Below, in pieces: positions 21,761 through 30,924 of a DNA stretch of 64,000 bases. Position 1 is the stretch's first letter, and the number at the start of each line of letters is the position of its first letter. Under the pieces are notes generated by a model. The model ran no database searches. It worked only from the letters and a program-made list of their open reading frames with translations, and was not told where the DNA came from. The translations under genes were made by a program, and so were the position numbers. Source of the DNA: Sporolactobacillus sp. CQH2019 (GTDB lineage: Bacteria > Bacillota > Bacilli > Bacillales > Sporolactobacillaceae); contig NZ_JARAJZ010000002.1 in assembly GCF_028765345.1 (NCBI RefSeq), positions 191,942-255,941 of the forward strand, given 5' to 3'.

Positions 21761-23107
21761 TCATGTGTGTGTTTCAACCATCTGCTGCTCTTTTTTGGGC
21801 ACAGATACAGTGAAGGGTGTCCTTTCCTGCTGACCGCTCACTTCATCGGCAATATTAAAAATGTCAATGAAAAGGTCCATCGCTTCCTTGCTGTTTTTAT
21901 CTCCGGCAATTTCCTTGACTTTATTAATCGGATCGCGAAGCAGCTGATTGATAATGCTTTTCGCGTGTTTGCTGATTACTTTGCGTTCATGCTGCGTCAT
22001 CTCGGGCAGCTTGTTCTCTATGCTTTTCATCGTTTCCGAGTGGATGGAAAGCGCCTTGTTCCGAAGAGCTGTAATCACGGGAACAACTCCCAGCGTCCGC
22101 AGCCAGCCGGCGAACTTGTCCAGCTGTTCGTCAATCATCGGGTCAATCAGCAAGGCGGCTTTTTCCCGCTCTTTTAGATTTGACGCCACGATATTCTCGA
22201 GATCGTCAATGTCATAGAGATAGACACCGTCGAGCCGGGCGACATCCGGATCGATATTGCGCGGAACTGCAATATCAACTATGACAATCGGTTTTTCTCC
22301 GCGTCTGGCAACGGCATCCGCGGCATCACGCTGCGACAAAAGAAAGTCGGGTGCAGATGTCGTGGCAATCAGAATGTCCGCCTGATCCAGACAGCGGCTG
22401 AGCGATTCGAAGGGGACCGCCCGACCGCCGAATTGATCCGCCAGCCGGACTGCCTTCTCCGCCGTCCGGTTCGCAATCATGATCTGCGAAGTGCCGCCGC
22501 CGGTCAGATATTTCAATGCCAGTTGGCTCATTTCACCGGCCCCGACCAACAGTATCCGCTTATCATCCAGCGGTCCGAACGTATCCTTGATCAGTTCTAC
22601 GGCCGCATAGCTCACAGAGACAGGATGATCGTTGATCTGCGACTCAGCCTGGGCATGTTTTGCAACCGTTACGGCTTCTTTAAATAATTCATTAAAAAAG
22701 GTCCCCGTCGTTCCGGCCTTCTGCGCCGTAAGAAAACTGTCCCTCACCTGTCCCAGAATCTGCGTTTCGCCGAGCACCATAGAGTCCAGTCCGCACGCGA
22801 CCCGGAACAAATGGTTTACGGCCTCTCGATCTTCCTTAACAAACAGAAACGGCAAAATATCTTCACGGGAAATATGAAAACAGTCCGCAAAGAATTGCTG
22901 CGTATAATGACGGCCGGTATGCAGCTGATCGCTGACTACATAAAATTCCGTCCGGTTGCAAGTTGAAACGATCACATCTTCAAAAATGCTTTTTGTATGC
23001 CTCAGTTTTGTCAGAGTTTTTTCAAGATCCGAAGCCGTCAGTGCCAGCTTTTCCCTGACGTTGACCGGAGCACGGTGATGATTCACCCCAACTGCCAGAA
23101 TATGCAT
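21761..23107 (-). CDS. hemA: Glutamyl-tRNA reductase
   Basis: First committed step of the C5 heme pathway, reducing Glu-tRNA to glutamate-1-semialdehyde with NADPH. 448 aa: MHILAVGVNHHRAPV at the N-terminus, catalytic Cys in VSTCNRTEFY (near 49), NADPH-binding VGAGEMSQLALKYL (about 190-203) and the dimerisation helix region at the C-terminus. The ATG at 23107 has GGGGGA five bases upstream; a TTG one codon earlier is too close. Head of the hem operon; a dyad near 23.18 kb may be its operator. Confidence 0.98.
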   Translation of the reverse strand: MHILAVGVNHHRAPVNVREKLALTASDLEKTLTKLRHTKSIFEDVIVSTCNRTEFYVVSDQLHTGRHYTQQFFADCFHISREDILPFLFVKEDREAVNHLFRVACGLDSMVLGETQILGQVRDSFLTAQKAGTTGTFFNELFKEAVTVAKHAQAESQINDHPVSVSYAAVELIKDTFGPLDDKRILLVGAGEMSQLALKYLTGGGTSQIMIANRTAEKAVRLADQFGGRAVPFESLSRCLDQADILIATTSAPDFLLSQRDAADAVARRGEKPIVIVDIAVPRNIDPDVARLDGVYLYDIDDLENIVASNLKEREKAALLIDPMIDEQLDKFAGWLRTLGVVPVITALRNKALSIHSETMKSIENKLPEMTQHERKVISKHAKSIINQLLRDPINKVKEIAGDKNSKEAMDLFIDIFNIADEVSGQQERTPFTVSVPKKEQQMVETHT

Positions 23108-23177
23108 CAAGCTCCCCCCGCTGTCCTTTACTTCCTGATGATGCGGTGAAACATCCGGTTGAGATTGTTATACGACT

Positions 23178-23194
23178 TATCTTACCTTAAGATA
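23178..23194. promoter_or_regulatory. Operator-like dyad upstream of hemA
   Basis: TATCTTA, CCT, TAAGATA: seven-base perfect inverted repeat about 70 bases before the hemA start, next to a TATAAC-like -10. It is loosely like Fur/PerR-family sites, and B. subtilis hemA is under PerR, but it does not fit that consensus well. Confidence 0.4.
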
Positions 23195-23314
23195 GCAGTT
23201 CATTACTGTAAAATCAAAGATCAGCGCTTACATCCTTCCATTTTACCGCATTTTTCACAAAAAGTTCAAATAGAGACGATATGTTCGGCAACAACACCCG
23301 ATAAACAGAATCAT

Positions 23315-23899
23315 TCATTTGAGAAACGGCTCCAGTGCACGCCATGCATCGTCTTTTCCCGCACCGGTCACAGATGAAAAAAGAAGCAGAGGCTCGTCAG
23401 TTCCAAGGCCCAGATCATCAATGATCAGCTGCTTTTGCTGCCGATGCCGGTTTTTCGATACTTTATCCGCTTTTGTCGCGACCGTGACGATCGGGCGGCC
23501 GAAATAACTGAGATAATCATGCATCTGTCTGTCTTCTTTGGAGGGCGGATGGCGCAGGTCGACAAGGTGAACGACCGCACTCAGTTCGTTTCGCTGTGAA
23601 AAATACGCCTCAAGCATCTTCCCCCAGGCTTCTTTTTCCTTTTTTGACACTTTTGCATAACCGTATCCCGGCACATCGACAAAATAAAAAGAGCCGTTTA
23701 TTTTAAAATAATTCAGTTTCTGTGTTTTCCCCGGCTTCTCAGAAATTCTGACCAAGTTGCGCCGGCCGAGCATTTTGTTGATAAAAGAAGATTTGCCGAC
23801 ATTTGAACGGCCTGCCAGTGCAATTTCCGGCAGTCCGTCCTTCGGATACTGTGCCGGTCCGACCGCACTGATCACGTATTCTGCCTGTCCGATTTTCAA
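23315..23899 (-). CDS. engB: Ribosome-biogenesis GTPase EngB (YsxC)
   Basis: Essential GTPase for 50S subunit assembly. 194 aa with G1 GRSNVGKSSFIN (about 30-41), G3 DVPGYG (about 75-80) and G4 TKADKV (about 141-146). The TTG at 23899 is preceded by AAGGAG at nine bases; no in-frame ATG is better. Gene order lonB-engB-hemA is that of B. subtilis with lonA and ysxD removed. Confidence 0.96.
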   Translation of the reverse strand: MKIGQAEYVISAVGPAQYPKDGLPEIALAGRSNVGKSSFINKMLGRRNLVRISEKPGKTQKLNYFKINGSFYFVDVPGYGYAKVSKKEKEAWGKMLEAYFSQRNELSAVVHLVDLRHPPSKEDRQMHDYLSYFGRPIVTVATKADKVSKNRHRQQKQLIIDDLGLGTDEPLLLFSSVTGAGKDDAWRALEPFLK

Positions 23900-24049
23900 A
23901 GATCATTTCTCCTTCCGCCGGTCTCCCCTTTTTAAAAAATATTAAAATTTGGGCGAAGCCCGGTCTCAGTCGGCCGAATCACTTATTTGCGCCGATCTCT
24001 TTTTTATATTAGCAAACCCGGCTTTGCCAAACCTTTAGTTCCGACAGAG

Positions 24050-24132
24050 CCTTTGCTGCGGGGTCCGGACGGCCCCATGGCGAACGGACCGCGGGATGCG
24101 GTGCTTCCGTTCGGCCGCTTATCCCAATAATC
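24050..24132. repeat. Dispersed GC-rich element, copy B
   Basis: Second copy of the element at 16045-16125, sharing CCATGG, the GATGCGGTGCTT block and the 14-base end GTTCGGCCGCTTAT. Located upstream of engB and just beyond the lonB terminator. Confidence 0.55.
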
Positions 24133-24157
24133 CGGTTGATGCTTTCTTCACCGTACC

Positions 24158-24191
24158 AAAAAGGGCGATGAGCAGCAGTCATCGCCCTTTT
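24158..24191. terminator. Terminator downstream of lonB
   Basis: Thirteen-base perfect arms (24159-24171 with 24179-24191) with A/T runs on both sides; works on either strand. Confidence 0.75.
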
Positions 24192-24315
24192 ATCGGAAAC
24201 AGATTGCTCGCGTCCGATATCCTTTTGCTCATGCAATCATTTTATCGCAAGTGATTTCAGCTGTCTATGAAGCGGGAGAAATGTCCGGTATTAATTTTGA
24301 TTATCCGCAAAGCCG

Positions 24316-26034
24316 TCAACTGTCTTTCCGGACTCTTGAAGAGACGGATCGTGCCGAAAGCGAACGGTCAAGCAGCTGTGTCGAAAAGGAAGCATCCTCC
24401 TGTCCGTCCCCCGAACTCTCCCGAGGAAGCAGGGCCAGTTCAAGCACTTCCCGCAATGTATCGACAGGGATTACTTCGACTTTATCATCATGTTTCAGCG
24501 ACTCCTGCATATTTTCTCTCGGAATGATGACGCGTCTTGCGCCCGCTTCGGCAGCCGCCTCGACTTTGGCCGTCACCCCGCCGACAGGTTTCACCTGTCC
24601 GTGAAGTCCCAGTTCGCCCGTCATCGCTGTTCGGGAATCCACCTTGCGCCGAAGAATAGCCGAGCAGACGGCTACCGCCATCGAAATGCCTGCGGACGGA
24701 CCGTCGACCAGCGCTCCGCCGGGAAAATTGACATGAATGTGATATTTATAGGCCGAGAACCCCATTCTGTTTAAAACCGTCAGCACATTTTCAACAGACC
24801 CGCGCGCCATGCTTTTTCGTGTAACGGACCGTCCCGATGAACCCATTGTCTCCTCCTCGGCAATTCCTGTAATAGTCAGATTGCCGCCGTGGCGGCTCTT
24901 CACGGCAGCCGCCTCAACTTCAAGAAGCACGCCGCGCCCGGGACCGTACACCGCAAGACCGTTGACCAAGCCGATCTGAGGTTTCGTCTGAACCTTGTGA
25001 TTCGGTTTCGGCACCATCCGGCTGGCATTGATCACCCATTCGATTTCGGCCAGACCGATTCTTTGCGCCTTTTTATTATGAGCGGTCGCCATTCCGGCTG
25101 CGATCTGCATCATATTGACGGCTTCACGTCCGTTTTTCGCGTACTCCGCTATTTTTTCAAGGCAAACCTGCGGCACCTCCAGATTGAGTTTGTCCGCCGC
25201 ACGTTTGGCAATCAGCTGAATATCCGAATGGCTCAGTTCATTAAAGAAAATCTCGAGGCAGCGCGAACGAATGGCCGGCGGAATCTCTTCCGGACGGCGA
25301 GTGGTCGCTCCGACGAGCCGAAAATCGGCGGGAAGCCCCTTTTGAAAAATTTCATGGATGTAGGCCGGAATCTGACGGTTTTCTTCGCTATAATAAGCGC
25401 TCTCAAGAAATACTTTGCGATCTTCCAGTACTTTCAGCAGTTTGTTGAGCTGAATCGGATGAAGTTCTCCGATCTCGTCGATAAAAAGGATGCCGCCGTG
25501 GGCATGGGTGACCGCTCCTTCCTTCGGCTGCGGAATACCCGCCTGCCCCATCGCCCCTGCGCCTTGATAAATCGGGTCATGCACGGAACCGATCAGCGGA
25601 TCGGCAATGCCCCGTTCATCGAATCTGGCCGTTGCGCCGTCCAGTTCGACAAAAGGCGCCGAGCTCTTAAAAGGGGAATCCGGATTCCGTTTCGCTTCTT
25701 CGAGAACAAGGCGCGCGGCAGCTGTCTTGCCGATCCCGGGCGGCCCGTAAATGATCACATGCTGGGGATTCGCACCGCAAAGGGCTGCCCTCAGCCCCTG
25801 AATTCCGTCCCTCTGCCCGATCACGTCCTCCATCGTTCTCGGCCGTATACGTTCAGACAGCGGTTCGGACAATGACAGACTGTTCATTTTTCTAAGTTGT
25901 TCCAACTCTTTTTTGGATTCTCTATCAATGGAAATTCTTTGTACACGCTGATTGTGCAGTAAATTCCAAAAATAAATGCCAATAATGGCTCCGAAAAAAA
26001 TTTGAGTAAAGATCAGCAAAACCATCCAATTCAT
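24316..26034 (-). CDS. lonB: Membrane-anchored ATP-dependent protease LonB
   Basis: Sporulation-type Lon protease. 572 aa: N-terminal membrane anchor (about 3-26), AAA+ module with Walker A IIYGPPGIGKTAAARL and Walker B GGILFIDEIGEL, and a C-terminal protease domain with the catalytic Ser in DGPSAGISMA and Lys in GGVTAKVEAAAEAG. ATG at 26034 is preceded by GGGAGG; in B. subtilis LonB the protein also begins with this membrane helix. lonA, normally directly downstream, is missing here. Confidence 0.95.
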   Translation of the reverse strand: MNWMVLLIFTQIFFGAIIGIYFWNLLHNQRVQRISIDRESKKELEQLRKMNSLSLSEPLSERIRPRTMEDVIGQRDGIQGLRAALCGANPQHVIIYGPPGIGKTAAARLVLEEAKRNPDSPFKSSAPFVELDGATARFDERGIADPLIGSVHDPIYQGAGAMGQAGIPQPKEGAVTHAHGGILFIDEIGELHPIQLNKLLKVLEDRKVFLESAYYSEENRQIPAYIHEIFQKGLPADFRLVGATTRRPEEIPPAIRSRCLEIFFNELSHSDIQLIAKRAADKLNLEVPQVCLEKIAEYAKNGREAVNMMQIAAGMATAHNKKAQRIGLAEIEWVINASRMVPKPNHKVQTKPQIGLVNGLAVYGPGRGVLLEVEAAAVKSRHGGNLTITGIAEEETMGSSGRSVTRKSMARGSVENVLTVLNRMGFSAYKYHIHVNFPGGALVDGPSAGISMAVAVCSAILRRKVDSRTAMTGELGLHGQVKPVGGVTAKVEAAAEAGARRVIIPRENMQESLKHDDKVEVIPVDTLREVLELALLPRESSGDGQEDASFSTQLLDRSLSARSVSSRVRKDS

Positions 26035-26155
26035 TTGTTTACCAGCCTCCCGGCAGGAGAGCGCTGTCCGGCCGCTCGCCGGTCGACAGCCGTTCCCGCT
26101 TCTTTTATAGCCCAGTATTTCCAAGCCCGGCGGGTGATAAACAAAAGTAAACAAT

Positions 26156-26199
26156 AAAAACGGGACGTTTTCCCGGCTTTCGGAAAACGTCCCGTTAAA
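26156..26199. terminator. Terminator downstream of clpX
   Basis: Fifteen-base perfect stem (26159-26173 with 26182-26196) followed on the minus strand by T-rich sequence; separates clpX from lonB. Confidence 0.85.
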
Positions 26200-26219
26200 C
26201 TTTCGCTTTTGTCAGACGT

Positions 26220-27494
26220 TCAGGCACTTTCTTTCGGCGATTCGATGTTTCTGGCAACGGTCGAACCGTCACTTAAAAGCAGAGTCGGCCGTTCTTTGCC
26301 GTCGACAGTCGCTTTCGTGATGACACATTTTTCAATGTCATCACGGGAAGGCAGCTCGTACATGACGTCCAGCATCATGCTTTCAATAATCGACCGCAGG
26401 CCGCGGGCCCCCGTCTTGCGCTCAATAGCCAGTTTGGCAATGGCCCGCAGTGCATCGTCTGTAAATTCGAGTTCAACATCGTCGAGCTCAAGCAGTTTTT
26501 TATATTGTTTAACCAGCGCGTTTTTCGGCTTGGTTAAAATATCGACCAGCGCATCTTCATCGAGCTGATTCAGCGTCGAAATAACCGGCAGACGGCCGAT
26601 AAACTCAGGAATTAAGCCGAACTTCAGCAGATCTTCCGGCAGCACATGTTTCAGGGCATCGTCGTGCTCCATTTCCTGATTCTTCGCGCCGGTCCCGAAA
26701 CCGATCACTTTCTTGCCCAGACGGCGTTTGATGATCTGCTCGATACCGTCAAAGGCACCGCCGCAAATGAACAGAATATTGGTGGTATCGATCTGAATAA
26801 ATTCCTGATGCGGGTGTTTCCGCCCGCCCTGCGGCGGAACACTGGCCACCGTTCCTTCAAGAATTTTAAGCAGGGCCTGCTGAACGCCCTCGCCGGATAC
26901 ATCTCTGGTAATTGATGGATTTTCCGATTTTCTGGCGATCTTATCTATTTCATCGATGTAGATGATGCCCTTTTCCGCTTTTTCAACATCATAATCTGCC
27001 GCCTGGATCAGTTTCAGCAGAATATTCTCGACGTCTTCGCCTACATAGCCTGCCTCCGTCAGCGAGGTGGCATCGGCAATCGCAAACGGCACATTGAGAA
27101 TGCGCGCAAGCGTCTGGGCCAGCAGCGTTTTCCCGCTTCCTGTCGGGCCGATCATCATGATGTTGCTTTTAGAGAGCTCGACATCGTCCGGTTTTTGCTT
27201 TGAATTAATTCTTTTATAGTGATTATAAACAGCTACAGACAAATTCTTTTTGGCATCATTCTGCCCAATGACATAATCTTCCAGAATGGCGTAAATTTCC
27301 TGCGGCTTTGGAATATCCTTAAATTCAACTTCCTCATCTGTCCCCAGTTCTTCTTCTACAATTTCCGTACACAGCTCAATACATTCGTCGCAAATGTAGA
27401 CGCCCGGTCCGGCAACAAGCTTGCGGACCTGATCCTGAGTTTTCCCGCAAAAAGAACATTTCAGCTGTCCTTTTTCCTCGTTAAATTTGAACAT
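26220..27494 (-). CDS. clpX: ClpXP ATPase subunit ClpX
   Basis: AAA+ unfoldase that feeds ClpP. 424 aa with the N-terminal zinc domain [11 protein letters not shown]...CDECIELC (about residues 11-37), Walker [16 protein letters not shown], Walker [12 protein letters not shown], and RGLRSIIE in sensor 2. ATG at 27494 gives the standard [10 protein letters not shown] start with AGGGGTG five bases ahead. Follows tig after about 565 bases, as in B. subtilis. Confidence 0.98.
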   Translation of the reverse strand: MFKFNEEKGQLKCSFCGKTQDQVRKLVAGPGVYICDECIELCTEIVEEELGTDEEVEFKDIPKPQEIYAILEDYVIGQNDAKKNLSVAVYNHYKRINSKQKPDDVELSKSNIMMIGPTGSGKTLLAQTLARILNVPFAIADATSLTEAGYVGEDVENILLKLIQAADYDVEKAEKGIIYIDEIDKIARKSENPSITRDVSGEGVQQALLKILEGTVASVPPQGGRKHPHQEFIQIDTTNILFICGGAFDGIEQIIKRRLGKKVIGFGTGAKNQEMEHDDALKHVLPEDLLKFGLIPEFIGRLPVISTLNQLDEDALVDILTKPKNALVKQYKKLLELDDVELEFTDDALRAIAKLAIERKTGARGLRSIIESMMLDVMYELPSRDDIEKCVITKATVDGKERPTLLLSDGSTVARNIESPKESA

Positions 27495-28059
27495 GTTTTC
27501 ACCCCTATTCATTCTATCTTTCATCGAAACCCCAGGCAAGAGCGAAGCACCCGGTCGAGTGTAAATTATTCACCCGAAAGAGACTAACCGTCTCATGAAT
27601 GACTCCCTCTTCGCGCCATGAACCGGCAGACATCTCCGGGCCCTTCCGATGAACGGATAGGCAGTCGGATAATGCCGTCCGCTCCATTTTGTTTATCGTC
27701 ATTCTGCCGTCCCGGCCGCCGCATTCGGTTTCCGAGAATGCTTCTGCCTGCCGGTCAGCAATTGCGTGCCCTGATATGAAACAGGAGGCGGCCGAACCTT
27801 TCTTCAAAGTCCGGCAGACACTCCGCGTTTCCGGTCTTCAGCCCGCCGATCGGCGGGCCTTCCATTGCAATTTCTTATGTAGGCATTGTAACATAAAAAA
27901 GCTCTCCCGATAAACTATATGCCCTTTCCAACAATTACGCGCCATCTGCGGAAATGATCCCGGATGACGGACGGAGCGTGGGTATTAATGATGAGTGGAC
28001 AGACCCGTGATTTTGCCTGTCCACTCATCTTATGATTATTTATCTTCAGTATGCCTGAT
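27495..28059. other. 565-bp intergenic region between tig and clpX
   Basis: Contains the tig hairpin at its right end and a short perfect palindrome GCCCGCCGATCGGCGGGC at 27841-27858. A 97-codon open frame on the minus strand (27514-27807) lacks a ribosome site and any recognisable feature. The clpX promoter must lie here but I cannot place it. Confidence 0.5.
27990..28029. terminator. Hairpin downstream of tig
   Basis: GATGAGTGGACAG (27990-28002) pairs with its complement at 28017-28029, 13 bp. Minus-strand T content after the stem is modest, so a terminator or a 3-prime end stabiliser. Confidence 0.6.
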
Positions 28060-29391
28060 TTATTCTTTTTTCTCTGCTTCCGTTTTGTCGCTTTCTTCTG
28101 CCGCTTTCGAACGGCTGTTTTCAACAAGAAAATCAACGGTTTTCCGGAGCCGGACATCGTCCTTGATCACGTTTCCATTGCCGAAAACCGATTTCAGCTG
28201 ATCGACGCTTAATTTGTACGTTTCGGCTGTTTTTTTCAGTTCTTCTTCTACTTCTTCATCCGTCGGCTCGATTTTTTCAGCATCGGCAATCGCCTCAAGC
28301 GTCAGGTTGGCGCGCACACGTTTTTCCGCGTCGTCTTTCATCTGATCGCGGAGCGCGTCTTTGTCCTGCCCTGAGAAGCCGGTATACATATCCATCGTCA
28401 TACCCTGTGCTTTCAGGCGCTGCTCAAATTCACTGAGCATGTGGTCCTGTTCGCTGGAAATCATCACTTCGGGAACATTAATTTCCGCATTGTCGGCCGC
28501 CTGGGTTACGACACTGTCGCGCTTGCTGCTTGCCGCGTCCGCTTCTTTGTGTTCTTTCAGATGCTTCTTGATCTTTTCCTTCAATGCATCAAAGGTCTCA
28601 ACATCATCGTCGACATCCTTGGCAAATTCATCATCCAGCTCAGGCAGCTGCTTTGATTTGATTTCGTGAACCTTAATTTTAAAAGTGGCTTCCTTGCCCT
28701 TCAATTCTTCAGCATGATATTCCTCGGGAAAGGTCACAACGACATCCTTTTCAGCGCCTGCTTTCAGGCCGACCAGCTGATCTTCAAAGCCTGGGATAAA
28801 CGAACCTGAACCGATCTCCAAAGAGTAGTTCTCGGCTTTTCCGCCTTCAAAAGGCTGGCCGTCTACATATCCGTCAAAGTCAATGACAACCGTATCCCCC
28901 TGCTCGACTTCGCCGTCTTCCTTGACAACAAGTTCGGCATAACGTTCCTGCAGATGTTTGATCTCGTGATCCACGTCTTCATCTGTAACTTCCGTATCTT
29001 TTTCTTCGACTTCAAGCCCTTTATAATTGCCGAGCTTGACTTCCGGCTTTACCGTCACATCTGCCTTAAGGACGAGTTTCTTTCCTTTGCCGACCTCTTC
29101 CACATCGACCTGCGGTTTATCCACCGGTTCAATGCCCGTCTGATCAATTGCCGCGGAATAAGCATCCGGCAAAATAAAATTAATCGCCTCTTCATACAGC
29201 GCCTCAGCACCGAAGCGCTGTTCAAACAGCATCCGCGGCACACGGCCCTTGCGGAACCCGGGCACATTCACTTTTTTAACGACTTTTTTAAAAGCCTTGT
29301 CAAGCGCCTGGTTAAAGCTGTCGGCATCCACTTCAAAGGTCAGTGTACCCGTATTGCCCTCTTTTTTTTCCCATTTTGCTTCTACAGTCAT
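28060..29391 (-). CDS. tig: Trigger factor
   Basis: Ribosome-associated chaperone and peptidyl-prolyl isomerase. 443 aa with the ribosome-binding motif [10 protein letters not shown] (about 44-53), the FKBP domain ([20 protein letters not shown], about 164-183) and the helical C-terminal domain; acidic/Lys-rich tail. Strong GGAGG before the ATG. Confidence 0.98.
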   Translation of the reverse strand: MTVEAKWEKKEGNTGTLTFEVDADSFNQALDKAFKKVVKKVNVPGFRKGRVPRMLFEQRFGAEALYEEAINFILPDAYSAAIDQTGIEPVDKPQVDVEEVGKGKKLVLKADVTVKPEVKLGNYKGLEVEEKDTEVTDEDVDHEIKHLQERYAELVVKEDGEVEQGDTVVIDFDGYVDGQPFEGGKAENYSLEIGSGSFIPGFEDQLVGLKAGAEKDVVVTFPEEYHAEELKGKEATFKIKVHEIKSKQLPELDDEFAKDVDDDVETFDALKEKIKKHLKEHKEADAASSKRDSVVTQAADNAEINVPEVMISSEQDHMLSEFEQRLKAQGMTMDMYTGFSGQDKDALRDQMKDDAEKRVRANLTLEAIADAEKIEPTDEEVEEELKKTAETYKLSVDQLKSVFGNGNVIKDDVRLRKTVDFLVENSRSKAAEESDKTEAEKKE

Positions 29392-29582
29392 TTATTCTTA
29401 CCTCCAACATCTATCTTCATACTTTTTGCAACACGGCTTTTATCCGGTCTGCTGTGCAGCTTTCGCGCACCCGTCCCTGCCCGCGGGCAGGGAATGCCCG
29501 TCAGCCTTTTTCTTGTAAAACAATGACAACCCTCATATTATAACATAAGAGTCATTCATGAAAAACGTATTGAATCAAATTA

Positions 29583-30653
29583 TTATGGGTTTTCCCATGT
29601 TTCCCCATTTTCGATTTCTCTGACGGTCCTGCTGGCAGCCTGAAATTCTTCTTCTGAAACATCAAACAGATCAAGAATCCGGCCCTTTTCCCATTCTCCG
29701 TCGCCGGCCATGGCGGCACGGGCGGAAAAAACGGCGGCCCATACCTTGGCGGATGGAGGATTAAGCGGCTTCGGATAAGCGTTCATTGTGAAGAAACGTC
29801 CGACATCCTTGGCCAGATCCGCCAGGGTCGGGTTTTCGGAACTGAGTACGTCCTCGATCCGACTTTCAATCTGATCGGCGAATGTCTTATAAAGAAACTG
29901 GCCGTCGAATGTCACCTGGTAGACTTCTCCGAATTTGCTGACCTGAACACGGTCTGCCAGGCGGTTTTCTTTAATGACGCACATCAGCATCGTTTTAACT
30001 TCCGGATTTTGCTTTTCATCAAGCAGAAACCGCTTCATCTGCGGTAAATAACGATTGTCCAGCCGGCCGGCCAGTTTTCTGATCAGAAGCATCTGGGTTT
30101 TCGGATCGGCCTGTTCGATTGCCGGCCAGTCGATCGGTTCCGCCGGATGATGTTTCTCCGGGATCCCGCCCCTGCCCGGCCGGCGTTCCCCTTCGCCCGC
30201 ATCCGTTTCGGCGGCCTGTTTCGGCTCGGTGATGCGAACTTCGCAAAAGTGCCTCATCTGGCTGAGAAATTCTCTCGTATCCGCAGCGAGATCTTTCCGC
30301 CTGTCCATTTGGCTGATTTTGTCGAGTGCGCCCCGGTAGTCTTTTTTTTCGATCAATATGGTCAAATACAGACGGAACACATCGTCATAGTGAGGGGCGC
30401 CTGCCTCCAGCAGCTGAGTCACAGCTTCTTCGGCCTGACGATAATCGCCCAGTTCAACCGAACAGATCGCCCAGCCGTACAGGCCTTTCAGATTGCCGGC
30501 ATCCAGTTCCAGCAGTTTGCCAAACAGGGGACGGGCCTCGCCATAATGTTTTTCATCGACCAATGACATCGCCTTATTCAGAAGTCTGCTCTCCAGATCC
30601 GGAAGCATGACTACCTTCCCTCTTCGGCGAACCGGTTTTTCGTTTCTCTTCAT
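29583..30653 (-). CDS. ysoA: YsoA-like TPR protein
   Basis: Tetratricopeptide protein of unknown role, found upstream of tig in B. subtilis and here. The 357-aa product has TPR-like helices (residues about 20-150: GEARPLFGKLLELDAGNLKG, CSVELGDYRQAEEAVTQLL), a charged linker near 155-185, and a C-terminal domain shared by the family. ATG at 30653 keeps the basic MKRNEKPVRRRGKVVMLPDL start, which resembles the VVPFPG-type beginning of relatives; the internal ATG at 30608 has the better ribosome site and is an alternative. Confidence 0.85.
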   Translation of the reverse strand: MKRNEKPVRRRGKVVMLPDLESRLLNKAMSLVDEKHYGEARPLFGKLLELDAGNLKGLYGWAICSVELGDYRQAEEAVTQLLEAGAPHYDDVFRLYLTILIEKKDYRGALDKISQMDRRKDLAADTREFLSQMRHFCEVRITEPKQAAETDAGEGERRPGRGGIPEKHHPAEPIDWPAIEQADPKTQMLLIRKLAGRLDNRYLPQMKRFLLDEKQNPEVKTMLMCVIKENRLADRVQVSKFGEVYQVTFDGQFLYKTFADQIESRIEDVLSSENPTLADLAKDVGRFFTMNAYPKPLNPPSAKVWAAVFSARAAMAGDGEWEKGRILDLFDVSEEEFQAASRTVREIENGETWENP

Positions 30654-30924
30654 TTCTCCCCGTCCCGTTCCGTTGGTCTTTGCTCTTAGAATATCAGTTT
30701 CCTCCCGGCTTAGCAACGATAAGCGAACATAGGCACAGGCCGGCCCCGCAGTCCGCACGCGCCGGGCTGTCTATAAGCTTTTTGCGGAACAGCCCGGCCT
30801 CTCTTTTTTGTCGGATCTGTTTGTTAATAGGCGCAACGGAGCGAACAGAGCCATCGATCCAGCACCAATCCAGCATTCACCGAATAACGGCCTGCGCCGA
30901 ACCGGCTTCCTTACCGATAGGCCT

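Noticed and set aside
27841-27858. Perfect 18-bp GC palindrome as a terminator
   Set aside because: No loop and no T-run; could be a protein site but nothing else supports it.
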